64,000 nt of DNA from Vitis vinifera (Eukaryota; Streptophyta; Magnoliopsida; Vitales; Vitaceae): positions 610,001 through 674,000 of the forward strand of contig NC_012119.1 of the NCBI RefSeq assembly GCF_030704535.1. Reading direction: 5' to 3'. Each line of letters starts with the position of its first letter. Position 1 is the stretch's first letter. Below are positions 17,101 through 30,542 of this stretch, piece after piece. Position numbers and translations under genes: made by a program. The notes under the pieces were generated by a model. The model worked only from the letters and a program-made list of their open reading frames with translations. It was not told the origin of the DNA and searched no databases.

Positions 17101-19967
17101 CTCAAATTTGTGAATGTACTTGCACACGATCTACGAAGACATGGCCCAAACTCCGCCTATATTAAAATAAGACTTGGCGGATGAAAATAAATATGTATAA
17201 ATCTTTTCGGTTGAAGTCGTGTACCAATGTTTTACTTCTTTTTTTTTATAAACATGGGCCACCATGTATGGGATATCCAGAGTCAGATTCATCTGCAGCT
17301 CCTTCTTTCACACTTGGATTGCAGCATTCCGATGCCATTTATTCTATAAAAATGTGTGTAATGTGTGTGTAGTCTATCTTCTCATACAAGAGGAAAAGGA
17401 AGAGGACGAGGCCCCTAGCGATAGGGGGAAAGAAGAGTGGGCATGCGGGCTTCTTTCACTTTCGTTTTGGAGAGACTACTTTATTCCATTCCGACTCCCC
17501 TCGCTTCCTTAAGCCATGCCCTTACTAAACCACCAAGAGCGGAAAAGAGAAGAGCGGAGTGGTGAACAAGAACTGCCTATTCTATTCCTGATCTTCGATT
17601 GCTTGCTTCAGAGCTTTTTTTTAGGGAAATGCAAGCATCACAGGGTTATTCCTTCTCAAACCGGAAAGCAGCAGATTCGTGAACAACAAGAGCTTCTGCT
17701 TCCTCCCCGACGGTCACTTCTCCTCCTCTTGTTCTTGGTCACATGAAAGCATCAAGATCAACCATTTAAACTAAAAATGTCATTGAACTCAAAAATCATT
17801 GAATCTGGAAGTGACTTCGCTACACTTGTTTATATAAGGAAATCCCAAATCGAAGGTAAAATCCCAGTCGACTACTGATGACCCTAACAGGATTTGCTTT
17901 TCTGCTGCCGATCGAGGAAAGGCTTAGAATCAATGCTTTGACCGGTAATGTCGAATATAAGAACGTATTGTGCCTTCTCCGGTACCTTGCCAGATGCTAT
18001 AAACTAAAAAAATGGACTATTGCATTATACATAGACTGATCTTATGAAGAAGAAGGAAAGGATTTGACGCCGACGCCACTCTATCATCTCGTCTCTCTTC
18101 GTTTACTGGTTGAGAAGATCCTAACAAAGGGCCGGTGTTCGTTCATTCATCCTTTCACAAGACAAGAGTCAAGCACTGAAAAAGATGAATGACCGTACCG
18201 TACCGTAGGCTTATCTGGTGGCCAATGAGATGAGAATCTTACTTTGCTTGTTAACAGGAATTATGACCAATCGATGTAGCCGGCGGAACAAAGGAAACAG
18301 GAATGAAAGAAGTTTTAGAGGAGGATCTAAGTACCGAGAGGGAAATGGAGCTCGAATCAATATCATTCTCCACGCACCCACCATTCGTTAGCAACGACCT
18401 TACCACGCCCAGCCATTTCACTAGAATCTTTAATAAGCAATATCCTTCGCAACTAGAGGTACTTGGTTGAGGCGGCTCAGTGAGACAGGGAAGGGGAAAA
18501 GGAAGAAGTAGTTTGGCTTCCATTCCCGAGTGTTGGTTTGGAGTTGACCCAGTAGCAGGAGTTGAACACAGCTGATATTGATCCGCTGCTACATCCGCTG
18601 AAAGATCTGTTGCCAGTTCCGATCGATGGGATAGGCGTGAAGGCCCATCATTCCGGGTCCTTAAAAGAAGAAAGAGTTATCGGAGTGCTTAGAGCACTTA
18701 CAGCTGTTAAAGCTGTTAAAGCTTTAGGTTAAATAGAAGAAAAAGCCAGAAGCTATATGCTTAACACTTAGGGGTCGGAAGCAGTGGCAGGGCAAAGGAC
18801 GAGTGGAGATTAGGGTATAATCAGGATATTCCACTGGATAGGTAAACCCATTTATAGTTTGTTTTAAAAATAGGGGACTTTTTCATTTGGTGGCACAACC
18901 TGTCCTCATTCTATATCTCCATGTTAGACCGACTCTCCGAATGAAGAGATCTTGTTTGTTGCAGAAGAAGACGTTGTTCCGATGCCAGAGTAACGATTTG
19001 TAGCAGTAGAAGGAAGGTACTGATTGTTCGAACAAGCTAGTATGTCGCTTATCCGCTGTTAGGAAGGGAAGGTAGGTAAATAAGAGGCGGATCTAGGGAG
19101 TCTTTACTTCTTCGACTTCTTATTCTTAGTCTTCGAGGCCTAGGTTATCTGCAATCGGGGTGGTTTACCGAGATCAGATGGGAGGGTATCACCACGCAAT
19201 GGTCGAATGGACTCGTAGGGACGAACTGACGCTGTTCGCTCACACTCAAGGCTATCGCCTACGCTGCATTCTAGGGTCAATTTCCAGACAATGTCAGCTA
19301 ACTGTCCTTGTCCTTAATTCCACCCTTTCTACCTATCCCGGGGTACTATTAAGGTAGGTAGAGTAGTGAAGCAGTAGACTACATCTCTACGTGAATTCGT
19401 TGACGTAATGCCCTAAGTAAGATTGCTAGTTGTACGGTAGCTTTAGAGCACTTAACGCTAAGGAAAAAATAGACTAGAGAACCAGATGATTCGGTCCATC
19501 TCCGATCGGAGTGCTTTAATCGTCTGATGGCATACTTCCTATACTTGTTGAATCTTCCGAGCTGACCGGCATAAAGGCGAAAGCTTTAGCTGAATAATAA
19601 TGAATTCATTCGAGAGATGCTTACAGGACTATCACACCAGTTGCAGTTACTATGACCTTCTTCTCCTAGGGTCTTTCACTGGTCAGGCGAATTGCCAGTA
19701 ACAGCAATCTGAATGGTTAAAGCACCCAATCATTGACTGGTTATTGTAGGGTTAAAGGGCCTATCTATTGTATTGGTGGGGTTAGTTATCCAAGTGGTCA
19801 AATGCGTCTAATAGAATGGGTAAAGAAAGAGTAGCAGCTGCAAGAGATTCTACAGTTGGGATTTTAGGATTAACCTGAACCAAACCAACCCTAAATGGAA
19901 AAACTTGGAACCTCCAACTCTCTTCTTTGAGGATAGCTCCCCTCTTCTATTCCGGACGGGGTTTCTT
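17101..19967. other. Spacer without a recognised gene
   Basis: Only short ORFs (for example 17516-17746, 18251-18523 minus, 19160-19357), none with a family signature. Short local duplications such as AGCTGTTAA at about 18702-18722 occur. No tRNA or rRNA was seen. Confidence 0.4.
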
Positions 19968-20080
19968 ATTAGATATATATAAATAAATAAATATATATAT
20001 ATATATTTATTTATATATATAATATATATATAATATATATTTATTTATAAAGATATATAAAAATAGAATATATATCTAAT
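19968..20080. repeat. AT-rich foldback with 12-bp terminal inverted repeats
   Basis: ATTAGATATATA at 19968-19979 is exactly complementary to TATATATCTAAT at 20069-20080, enclosing about 90 bases of A/T-only sequence made of ATAA/TATA runs. The whole 113-bp unit could fold on itself. Confidence 0.8.
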
Positions 20081-23000
20081 AGAGTCTCACTCAATATTCA
20101 AAGGATCTTTCATTGATCAGAAGGTGTTGTTTCTTTCCATCCCTAGGTTGCGGTTTAGAAGCACTTCATAGTTTGTTATCCGGAACTCCATTCTAAGGAT
20201 GTAGCTGCTGAATATCCAATAGTTGACTTAAGAAAAGTTCTCGGACATTATTTTCAAAGAGAAAGTTTGAGCTATTTTTAAAGAGTAGAGTGGGTTGAGT
20301 TGGGAAGCGTCTTTCTTGAGCTTAGCAAGCGGAAGGGGTTTCATCGGAGAGCAAACTCCCGAGATATTAGTGGCTTGATGAACTATCCCATTTTTTAAGA
20401 TTTTTTTTTTCGTATGAAACAGATCAGCTGGTCCGAATCAATAGAATCTGGAGTTGTTCGGATGATTGCCCCTGCTGGGAATCGATTCATGCCAAAACGG
20501 GACTTCTTCACTTGTCAGTCGCCCGGGGCGCTTCTTTTTTTATTTTCTTTATCCCCTTTTTTGATGGTCTCGAACCTGCTGAATTAGCATGCGTTGACCA
20601 CTTTATCTTGAGAGGGGCATTGTATACCTTTCTTCAACCCTCGCACTAAGGGGGCGCAGCTAGAAAAAGAAACCAGATGGTTAGAAGTAAAGGCCGAACG
20701 TAGGTGCTACACCGAGATTTAATAGCATACCAGACATTATGGTAATCACGAGAATCCCTAGGTTTCAGTCCTAAGCTCCAGCCTTTGTGGATCTAGTAGG
20801 GGCTTCCGTCCCGTCCCGAACGGATGAGATAATCGAAGTCTTTTCCCGCGTCAGCGGGAGGATGTTAGTGGTCAAAGATCTCAGAGTTTGAAACTGACAC
20901 ACTAGAAACCTAAAAAGAAAAGTGATCCTCAATCTTTTTATTGCTGGAGACACGGATTAGTCTTCAATAATTGGTTAATCACAGCGAGCGGCTCTCTGGC
21001 CGTTATCAGACTAAACCAACCAGATGTCTTCGCAAGCAAAAGAAGAGTTGTCGCTATTTCTGTCCACCAGTTACCAGGGTATCTATCTATACTGAATACT
21101 CATACTCGATCCTTAACCGATGCCGCGGGGCAGACGAAGAATGATTGTATATAAAAAAATTCGAGAAAGAATCTCTGCTCCCTCTTCCCTGCGTATGCTC
21201 CCTTCTTCACCGCCGCCCGTTCTTTCTTCACCGCCACGCAAGGAGTCCCATTCTGCAAGGATAGTCGTGGTTAGAATCACAAGCACATAATGTAGCTAAA
21301 ATCACGAGTATAATCATAGCTAAAAAGGCTCGCCCTTCTGTTGGAGCAGCTGCTCTCCGAGTCGCGGAGATATCGTATTTCTGAATAGTTACCTCGTTCC
21401 ATTCACCACAAGGCATCCGTCTTCCTAACTTCATCAATCTTGTCCCTCCGAAGCCTTGCTCTATCAAAACGATTGCTAGAAGAGTCGATCACTAAACCCT
21501 TACATAACCATAACATAGGTGGCTTAATAACCTTTGCATAGAGCCGCACTTGAAAGAAAGGATACATCTGAGCTAATTTAATTGAAATTCTTGTGCGTAT
21601 CGCGATGCTCCTTGCTTTTGCCGAGGGGTTCGTCTTGGCTTTGTCTGGTAAGTTGCGATGGCTTCAGGACACATTCTTTCGAAGAAAATGACATGGATAA
21701 CTAGGGAACCACTACAATAGGAAATAACGGATCTATTCACTTAAGTTGAAAAAGCTGCTTCATGGATATCTACCTAGGGAAGGTCGAAAGCTGAAGGAAG
21801 TCTAAAAGAAATAAGATCGTGCTTCGTCTTCGTTTACTACACCGGCAATAGGATCGTCTCGTCGAGTATGAAATGAATAGTAGCAACCAACGGTGTGAAA
21901 GCGTCCGTTAACTAATAGGTATAGGTAGGTGTAATATGTTATAGCTGGCTGCTCCGGAGCTGTAGCAAAAGGCTTATTGCTTATCAAATAAAGTGATTGA
22001 ACTATCTTACTTGGGCGGATGGGTAGAAAGAGGCGACTTACGACACCTCTGTTAAGGGAGAAACTTTCCTATGTAGATGTTGCACATCAGAAGAATCCGA
22101 GCGCTTGCTAGTAGTTTAATTGGCACGTTTTAGACATCAGAACAAGAAATCTCGTGATTGATGGTTGGTCTTTCTCTCGATAAAAGGCAATGCATAGACT
22201 GTGGTACTAGTCAAGCATGAAAAATGCAATCGTTATAAAGTGGCTCTGAACGATTCAGATTGTGTTGACCATATAAGGAATAATAAAGTAAAGAAAGAAG
22301 ACTAAGCTAGTCCGCTTGTGTATGTTTATGTCAGTCCCTTGATCTATCATGAATCGCGAATGAAGATGTACCCCGGTAATTGAAGAGCCGCCCTTCTCTT
22401 TCTTTTAGTTCCGACAGCTCTAGAAGAGGGGCTTGGGTTTAATTCGAGGTAGTTGGTAGTTGGGACAAATCTAGATTGAGCCTCTGTTCCTTTTTGGTGT
22501 CTCAAAATGGCATACATAAAGGTGTCTGTCATGGCTAAACAGAAAAAGGAGAGAGAGTGCTTCTATCATCACATCATTAGCAAGAAATGGGCGTTGGAAC
22601 AAGTCTTCCTTGAATTCTCAGTTAGAGCATCCTCCTTTTCTGCAACAGCGAGAAAGCAAGCTTTAAGGGTGAATTCGCCTTGGCGAACTTTAAAAAGACA
22701 TACCAAAAAATCTCGATGAAAATAGTTCCGTCTTAGGTTGTACCTTCTATGGGCTAGTCTGTCACTACCAAAGTTATAGTCAAGATTGGGCGGAGGATCA
22801 AAGATCCCCATTTTGGGTTCGAACATTGTCTTTTCCAAGGGTATAGAAGCTGCTGATGATGAAGAAAAACTCTCAATCCTGGTTCGAGGCTATGCTGCTT
22901 CTAAGCTCTCCTCACTTTCACGGCAAGAAGGCCATAGCAGCGTTTGGGGCTGCAGGATCTTTAAAGTAGGTTCGACCGCATGCTAAAGAGGAACGACAGA

Positions 23001-25100
23001 CGGATCAGAGCAACGGATAAGCAGACGGGCGGGGCCCTGAAATCTATAGATTGAATAGCACTACTAACAAAGAAGCCGCTGGGAACCAATAATATGAAAG
23101 ATAAAAGATTGAGATCTGATTCACCTAGAAAAAGAAAGGTCGATGCAATTGATAAAATCCAAAGCAGACAATGAATCCAGAGGGGTCAAAGATCTCCGAA
23201 ACACTTGTTCAGTGATTCGGCTCCAGATGGAATCTTCGCATATTTATCTTAATAAGTCAGTGGTTCGGATGGAAATGATACTGAAACCACTTCCAAAGAC
23301 TCAGCGATAGGGTAGGGCGTAGTGACTACTCAGATGAAAGCTTCGGAGGAAGCATGGTGTTAAACGAGGTTAGAAGCGGGTTCTTTGCTTCATATTCATT
23401 CAGTCATCGCCCACTTCGTATTCTTTATGGTTGAGTTTGTTCCACCTTCTTAGAATGTGGAGGCACTCCTGGGTATCCCAATTAGAAGAGATGTTTATTC
23501 ACTTTTAGCTTGTAAAGCCGGCTTCTTTCATAGCTGGATCCTAGGTTGCAACTTTAGAGAAAGACTGAATTCTGTAATAGGAGGAGACCACCCCTTTTTC
23601 CATTTGCAGATCAAAAAGAAGATGCTCGGGGTTCGATAGCATTACCATTTATACAGACCACCAAAAGAGAGTATAGAAGGGGGATCCTCCTTACGAAGAA
23701 AAAGAAAATGAGACATTGATTCCAGCCAGGAATGAACTGTCAATCCAAGCTAGCTCAGGTCGTAATAGCCAGTTCAGCCAGTTCGGTACGAGATATTCAG
23801 GTGTGAGCGCTGCGCTAAGGTAGCTTGCTTGCGATCAACCAAATCGAGAGAGAAGTAGGTAGTTGACCAGGGCCCCTTAGATTCGACCGGTGGGTGAGGG
23901 AAAGATGAAAGAAATTGAGACGCATATGGGAGAGGTAGCTCTTCCTTTTACCATTCATATTTCAGCTGATGATACACCATAAGAAGAGGGGTAGTGAACT
24001 ACTCATGGTGCAATTTTTAATACACTTTGTGTCTTTTTAATGATGGGAAAGAAGGCTCCAGGTCTCATTTCTTAGAAAAGTGCTTTTTGAGAGTTCCACC
24101 GTGATAGATATAGTTTATGACTCGGCCATAGGCAGAAAAGCGGGTTGAAGGAGATCATGTTACGTATTCGAATTAAGGGAGGGTCGTCGTACCTACTATG
24201 AATAGAGAAAACTTTCACCATTGCACTCACTAGCAGCCCAGGTCTTTCCATTCCTAATGTGGATGTTGTGGAATTCTCTACTGGTTCTCGTCCACTTACC
24301 GTTGACCTCGCCTCCCACTACAGCAGTAGCGCTGGCATGTAATAAGTTTCTGATCCAACTTCTCCTAATGGGAGGCATTCCGATACCATAGCATGAACCG
24401 AAAAGCAAACTCTTCCTCTCGAAAACGAGCTAGCATAGACCACTTGCTTCAAAGCTCAAGGTTCTTCTATAGAAAATCTATAGAAAGGTCGGCTGTTTCA
24501 CTCTCAGCGAGTCGGGATATATTTGCGGTCATCACATCAGGAACGGTTTGTTTCGGGAACTAGTGCAATAAATAAATACAATCCGCTTGCCTCTTTTAAT
24601 GAAGAAGGGTTGGTTTAATTGATAGCTACTTTTTGGAATTGGGAGTCCTCTGGATTGCTCTTCTCTTATGCCCCGGAGTGGCGAGAATACGAAGCTAGAT
24701 CAGCAGGAATGACAGCGGTCTCGGGAATCTACTCTACTAGTTGCAACGCGTGTTCTTGTCAGCATTGGGAATAGAGCATTGCTTATATATGCAGGACGGG
24801 AAAGTTTCTTTTAGTCTAACCTTCGCATGAGCTTTTCTTGTTCTTGACTTCAAATTAATTGGAATTGCCTTCTCGTTTTAGCTTATATTAAGTGCACCTC
24901 TCCCTACTTGATGATTCTTTATGGACACTCGTTTCTTCATCTAGGCAGGGATCAGAAGCTGAGAGATAGCCGTAAACTCTGAAGTGGTAGCTTTTTATCT
25001 ACTTTCTTTCTTTAAAGGCGTACATCCAGTCCAAGCAGTTGCTCCCAGCTAGCGGAAAAGGTGAATGTGAATTCATTTTTATTAAAAAGATGCTATTTAA
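20081..25100. other. Long spacer without a recognised gene
   Basis: Five kilobases with only short, low-information ORFs on both strands (for example 21228-21467 minus with one hydrophobic stretch, 22507-22719 plus, 22786-22986 plus). I recognise no exon, RNA gene or element. Confidence 0.45.
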
Positions 25101-27813
25101 GCATCAAGATTGTGTTGGTGTTCAGTCAGCTGTACTAAATGCAGATTTGGATGCCTCGTATGATAAAGAAGAGAGTTTTTACAAAGATGAAGACCTAGAA
25201 AGCCCTAGAGCTAGAGCTTGTTGAGAAAGTTGCTTTGAAGATGGGCTTCCTATGGGAAAGAGGGAAGTTTAAAGCGATAACAAAGGCCGTAGGGGATAGG
25301 ATGTCTTTCTGCGTCTACTGATGCTAATTCGGATGCTTTTGAAACAGCCTTGGCTATCGGTCATGTTCTCGATCCTCGTTCCCACTCCCATCTCCAGCTC
25401 ACGCTCCTTTGGCACCATACCCCGCCTTCTGAATAACAAATCACACCTTTTCTAAAGGCTCAATTTGGCTAGTGGTGGGCAACACCCAAAAGGCATGGCT
25501 TAGTAGTTTTAGGCTCCTCCCTTTCGCGAAGCCTATCCTTGGGCTTTTCTCTCTTGCTCATGCTCCCTATCTCGATCCATATCGGGCTCTCAATCTCGAT
25601 CTTGACCAGTATTCGCACCCCGAATCCTCCACCATTCCTGGAGGTTCCTATTCATATCTATATTTTATATTTGGTGTTGATGTCGTTAATTGGGGCGGAG
25701 AAACATGGGTTGGTTTATCTAGCCCGATAGCAGAAACCATTAATACGGGGCACTGCGTGGCTTAAAAGGCTCTATTTTAACAATGAATGGAATGGTTGTC
25801 ATCCCCCCGCTTCCAGAAGTTTTGGATGGCTAATCAGTTGTGGTTCCTTATTCTTAATTTCACTCTCACGGAATGAGGGGGGGCCACCCATTGCTGCGTT
25901 GGAGGCCTTCCGGACGCTAGCTTTATTTAAAGCCTAACCTATCAAGGAAGGCCTTTTTATTAGCAAGGAAAAGTACTCGCCAGAGAACGTTGTCGAGAGA
26001 GAGCGTAGGATGGAAATGGGAGAGAGAATCGGAATTAAAGGTATAGATCAGATCGAGCCCGAGATGCGGATCATGAGCACAATAAAGAGCAGCCAAGATA
26101 TGAAATGGATATGCAATGAGGGAGCGCTAGCCCCAAGGGTAAGAGAAAGTCTAGCTACCCGAGCTGTCATGAGTTCCTAAACTTTATGAATCAATCGCCT
26201 AAACTCAAAAACGGAGTGGATCTGAGCCCCCCTCTTAAGGGGTGGGGGGCCGAGGCAGGTAAGAAAGGTATTAAAGCCAAACGACTTTCAATTAAGGGCA
26301 AGCGGGACTCGAACCCAGCAAGCAACGGACCAGCCAAGAAACGGGGCAGTGCGGTTGTGCGGTAGTCTTGTCTTTTAGTTATATGTATTAAAGCAAGCAA
26401 CAGTACGCTAGCGCGAAAGCGTTGCTTTCTTGCTCGGTAGTGCGGTAGTGCGAGCCAGCACCCCTTTTTACTACAATACAACTAACTAGTTATACACAAT
26501 TGTGGTTCGTGCGTCGGTACTTTTCTGTAATCCTTGCGAGCTCTAACCCGTTTTACCTCTTTTATATGGTGCAATAAGCCTCTTTCTAGATGCCTATATT
26601 CTATACAAAACCCTTAATTCATGACTTTCACTCTTTCTTGTTGGTGGGTCACTGGACCCTTTGGAAGCTACAGAACTTGGAGATCCCTGGACCTTACTTA
26701 ATAAAATAGGATTTCGAATACGAAGCTTTAGCGCCGAAAGGCCTAACGTTTTTCAGTTGGGGTCCGGCTTTTAGGTGGATTGCCTACTTTGATACTAATT
26801 ATTAAGGGAATCAGTCCGGTCCCACTAACGGAACAAGAACACATTAGCGTATGAAACAGAGCTGAAAGCGCGAGTGCACGATCTCAAAAGCGGCAAGTTC
26901 ACGTTCCGCTTCCTCAATCTCGAACTCTGGCTATTGGGATGAGCTCCCCTTACCTGCGCTATTCTATGAACGAACACGCCAGAGGAACTCCCGTACCGGA
27001 CTCGCTCACATACCTGGATTGGGCCCCTCCCCCTCCGAGGCCGGTTCACTAACTAGACCTGATGCCCTCAGGATCGGTCGTTTCACTTGATAAATGTCCA
27101 AAATAACTAATCACTATTTTACTGCTTTTATTTTAGGGTGCGAAGCAGATCGACCTTAAGGGAACTTCATTTCATATCAGGAAAGAGAGGAGCTGCTCCC
27201 ATACTTGACAAGCTCCCTAGCTCCCCTTCCCATACAGTAACACAGGTAGAGGAGTAATAAATCTCCCTTGTTGCTATGTGCCCGACCCACCGCTTAGAAG
27301 AAAATTTCAAGCATAAAATATGACGTTTTATCGGTATAGGCCATTGAGTGAGTGGAAGGGCTTTCCTATTTGGCTGAAAAAGCCTGTTCGTTATCCATAT
27401 TGATCTTTTTCCACCCGCCACCCCTTGGCTTTGGCTTTAAGCTTCATCCGCCGCAGATGAAGTAGATGAGGCAAGGGCCGTGGTGTGCGCTGACGGATCA
27501 TGTAATTGCGTATATGACGATTGCTGTGAGATTTGAGAGTTCCATTGTCCGGTCTCTCAAAGGAAGAAAGATGGGAATGTCAAACAAAGGAATCGAGAGA
27601 TGAGTAGTTCCTTTGATGAGGGGCCCCTGGTCAGGAAGAGCAAACAGGAGTAGTTGAAAAAGACTACCACGTGCTGGTATTGTTACGACTCACTTGGGAC
27701 ATTCCATCTTGATACGTGGCCGGGCTGGGCTGCTACTAGTAGGCTTCGCCGCTACGGGAATTTCCTTGAGGAAGAAAGAAAGGCAGTGACCTCTGTTTCA
27801 GTCGACATCAGCT
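25101..27813. other. Spacer with short repeats and weak ORFs
   Basis: A phrase at 25115-25142 (TGGTGTTCAGTCAG, one varying base, TGTACTAAATGCA) recurs at about 28818-28845. ORFs at 25472-25765 and 26191-26481 (minus) have no family signature. GCGGGACTCGAACCC near 26306 resembles a tRNA T arm but has no tRNA around it. Confidence 0.4.
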
Positions 27814-28293
27814 ATGGTGACCGAGCCAGTGCCAGTTGACTCAGGATCGACGAATCCCACAGGAACTGTCTCAGAGACAGCTACTTCGACTTCTCTACCT
27901 TCAGTTCCACCAGGTTTTGCCGCCTCCGGGCCGGCGACAACCACCGAGGAGGCGCCCACGTACTCTCCTACGGATGTCATGAACTACCTGCGAGGTATGA
28001 ATGGCAAGATTGAGAATATTGTTACTGAGATGCAGTCGATTAGAACGACCGTGACCACTCAAGGAGGGCCGCGGTAGGACAATCTTGAAGTGTTGCAAGG
28101 ACGGAGTTCTCCCACTCCAGCGGCTTTTGAAAGTTGGCTGCAGGCTCCACCTTCGAAGGCGACAGGGCCTTCACTACAACCAGGAGTTCCGGTCCATTCC
28201 GTAGCTCCGACATCCCAACACGCTGAGGGTTCCTCTTCAAAGGTTTACCCTCAACCTCCTAAAGTCCAGAAAGAGCTTTCTTCCCCGCCCTAA
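27814..28293 (+). CDS. Pro/Ser/Thr-rich hypothetical ORFs, probably of nuclear origin
   Basis: Two successive ORFs (27814-28077 and 28090-28293) encode PST-rich low-complexity protein with a short helical part (DVMNYLRGMNGKIENIVTEM). GC content and codon use differ from the neighbouring spacer. The style recalls linker or gag-like regions of nuclear genes or retroelements, but no diagnostic motif is present. Neither frame looks like a mitochondrial gene. Confidence 0.3.
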
Positions 28294-28951
28294 CCCCCAT
28301 TCATGAGGGGCTTGACTCAACGGATCTCTGTGGCCCTTGAAAGAGCCGGCCCAGGAGCCTACGTTTTGGCGTCCGCTTCAAAGTAGACTTGAGTCTTTTC
28401 CTCTTCCCTTACCTATTGACTTTAGTAAAAAAAACCGGAAACTGGGGACTTTCTAAAACATTGCAAAAAAGCCCAATCTTTAAGCGGAGAACACGACCTA
28501 ACGACCATTTTCTTTAGTCTTCTCTGGTGTCGGCCACAGTCCAAGAAGTAGTCTTTTCTGGCTAAGAAGAAGAAGTGGTCTTTTCCCATTTGCTAGCAAC
28601 AAGAAGTAGGGATTCGGCGCTTATAATGAGATAGATAAATCACGCGGACTCAGGCTAGCAAAGAAGACTTCTAGTCGATCCGGGACTGAAGTGCAAAGAC
28701 AAAGGAATATGGTAGAAGGAGTACAACAAGAAATCAAAGGATTGCAGGCTAGATTCGAGGTATGCCAAAACAAAGGTATGCTAGTTGATTGATTTCACTC
28801 TATTTTACAGATTGGGTGGGTGTTCAGTCAGATGTACTAAATGCATTGCTGGGGAACGCAAGTTTGCTCGAGGATTGGGGGTGGGTTCTTTACTTTTTTT
28901 CCGGTATACCGCTCCGCGAGCAAGGAGCGAATGAACATAAGACCTAATCTC
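28294..28951. other. Spacer upstream of the sdh3 fragment
   Basis: No gene recognised. It includes the second copy of the 28-base phrase shared with 25115-25142. Confidence 0.4.
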
Positions 28952-29278
28952 ATGAATATCCTTCGCCCGTTATCTCCTCATCTTCCTAGAAAAAATATCC
29001 TTCGCCCGTTATCTCCTCATCTTCCTATTTATAAGCCACAGCTCACTTCGACGTTTCCAATTTACCATAGAATATCCGGGGCTTTCCTAGCCACTCTAGT
29101 TTTGTTTTTTTATCTTCTTTGTGACCCATTTGGGGTTTGGGACTCTTTTCTGTCCGTAGGTTCCCAAGTCTCCCTCCGTTTGGGGGGTCGAGCCCTCTCC
29201 TTCTTTCTCATCAAAATGGGCTGCTCCGGGGGTCTTTTTTCTCGTCCTTTGGAAGTAGAAGGGCGAGCACAAGTTTGA
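28952..29278 (+). pseudogene. sdh3: sdh3 fragment (succinate dehydrogenase subunit 3), truncated and chimaeric
   Basis: SDH3 is the cytochrome b560 membrane anchor of complex II. Residues 15-57 (NILRPLSPHLPIYKPQLTST, then FPIYHRISGAFLATLVLFFY) match the N-terminus and first membrane helix of plant mitochondrial SDH3. Two defects are visible. A 13-codon in-frame duplication repeats NILRPLSPHLP at the N-terminus. Similarity ends after YLLC (29122), and the frame continues 51 residues into unrelated sequence (DPFGVWDSFLSVGSQ...). The remaining two helices and the haem and quinone ligands they would supply are absent. The family has Ser in FPISHR where this reads Tyr. The functional copy is probably elsewhere, nuclear or mitochondrial. 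Confidence 0.82.
28955..29027. repeat. 34-bp duplication inside the sdh3 fragment
   Basis: Copies at 28955-28988 and 28994-29027 are identical. The repeat period is 39 bases, so 13 codons are added without changing frame. Confidence 0.9.
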
Positions 29279-30542
29279 TATCCAGGGTAGAGGCGGGAAA
29301 GCCAATGGCAAGACTCGACTTCCAATCCGGTATAGTTTCTATTTGATTCCTCAAAAATTCCCTACCCCCATACCATACTATAGTGACTTACTTGCTGGGA
29401 AACCCTTGCTACTGGCACTGGGATGCGAGACCGGCTATCATATACGGCCAACCCTTCGAATTGCTTTGCTTTGCACTAGAAAAAAGTCTTAAAATAGAAA
29501 GCTCGAGCTTCTCATCCAAGCTTGCCGATAGATATAGTCACGTTCACTATGAAAGTAAAAACTTGAACTTGGGACTGAGACTACTGAGACTTGCTACAAT
29601 ATAAGGCAACCTATCTTCTTAGGGCTTAAAACTAGCTACTGACGAAAGGAGTTCCATACGTTCCTTTCCACGAGCAATAGAGCTGAGGATAAGATAAGTT
29701 CTTTAAAGCCAAAAATCAAACCATAAATAAAATTAGCAGGGTTGTGAAGGGTATGCCCCAGCTCTTTTTAAAGTGGATCCCCTCCATGCAGTAAGGTCAG
29801 ATAAGATTGTTTTGAGTTGGACATGTGGTTGCCACCCACGGGTTAGCCGCGTGTTAATGTTCATAATATTTTATAGCTATAAAAAACGCCATAGTTTAAA
29901 GCTTACCAGTACCCTTATAGTTCAATAGTTCAAGTTAGGGTTTGGGAAAGAGCCCGAATGTTTTGTCTGATTCGATAGCCAATCCGGATGTTTTCGAAAG
30001 CCTGTATAGGTCTCTTTAAGGTATAAGGTATAGCTCATAAAGCCCTCTTACTAGTTCATAAGTTCCAGCACCAGAAAGAGAAAAGGTTTCTGATGAATTA
30101 TCTTCTTAGGGCTTCCACTGAATATAGTGTGGAAGGCAAGAAAGCCAGTCCGAAAGGAGATTTCTTCGCTGCCCTAACGCGTGTTCTCTTGCGAGAGTCC
30201 CGTTGGAAGGCTTTCAAGCGCCTTGTATAGTAAGGCTCCTCTCTGATAAGATTTTGGATGTCCGGGAATCCAGTTTCTTCCATTTCCTGTTTGGACTTTA
30301 CAGGAAAGTGATAAAAGAAAGAGAAAGGTATATGCGCCATTGAAAGAGACAGTTGTTCGCTCGTCACAAGCCCGGTAAAGAAGAAGCTACAACAACAATC
30401 AGAAAAATTCCGGTAACTCCGATTCCCGGTGTATAATTTGCAAAAGGTACAATCATACCTCAAAAGATTGAAAATTTAGATGCAAAAGATGCCTAGAACC
30501 TGGCCTGCGACTCTAACGAGGATTTGCAAAATCAGATGCTAG
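29279..30542. other. Spacer
   Basis: No recognised gene. A 121-codon minus-strand ORF (30098-30463) is Cys/Ser/Phe-rich at its start and basic at its end; I cannot assign it. Confidence 0.4.

Noticed and set aside
20081-25100. Many 60-90-codon ORFs as candidate genes
   Set aside because: Length and composition are as expected by chance; no motif, no conserved neighbours.
26300-26330. GCGGGACTCGAACCC resembling a T arm
   Set aside because: No other tRNA arm around it.
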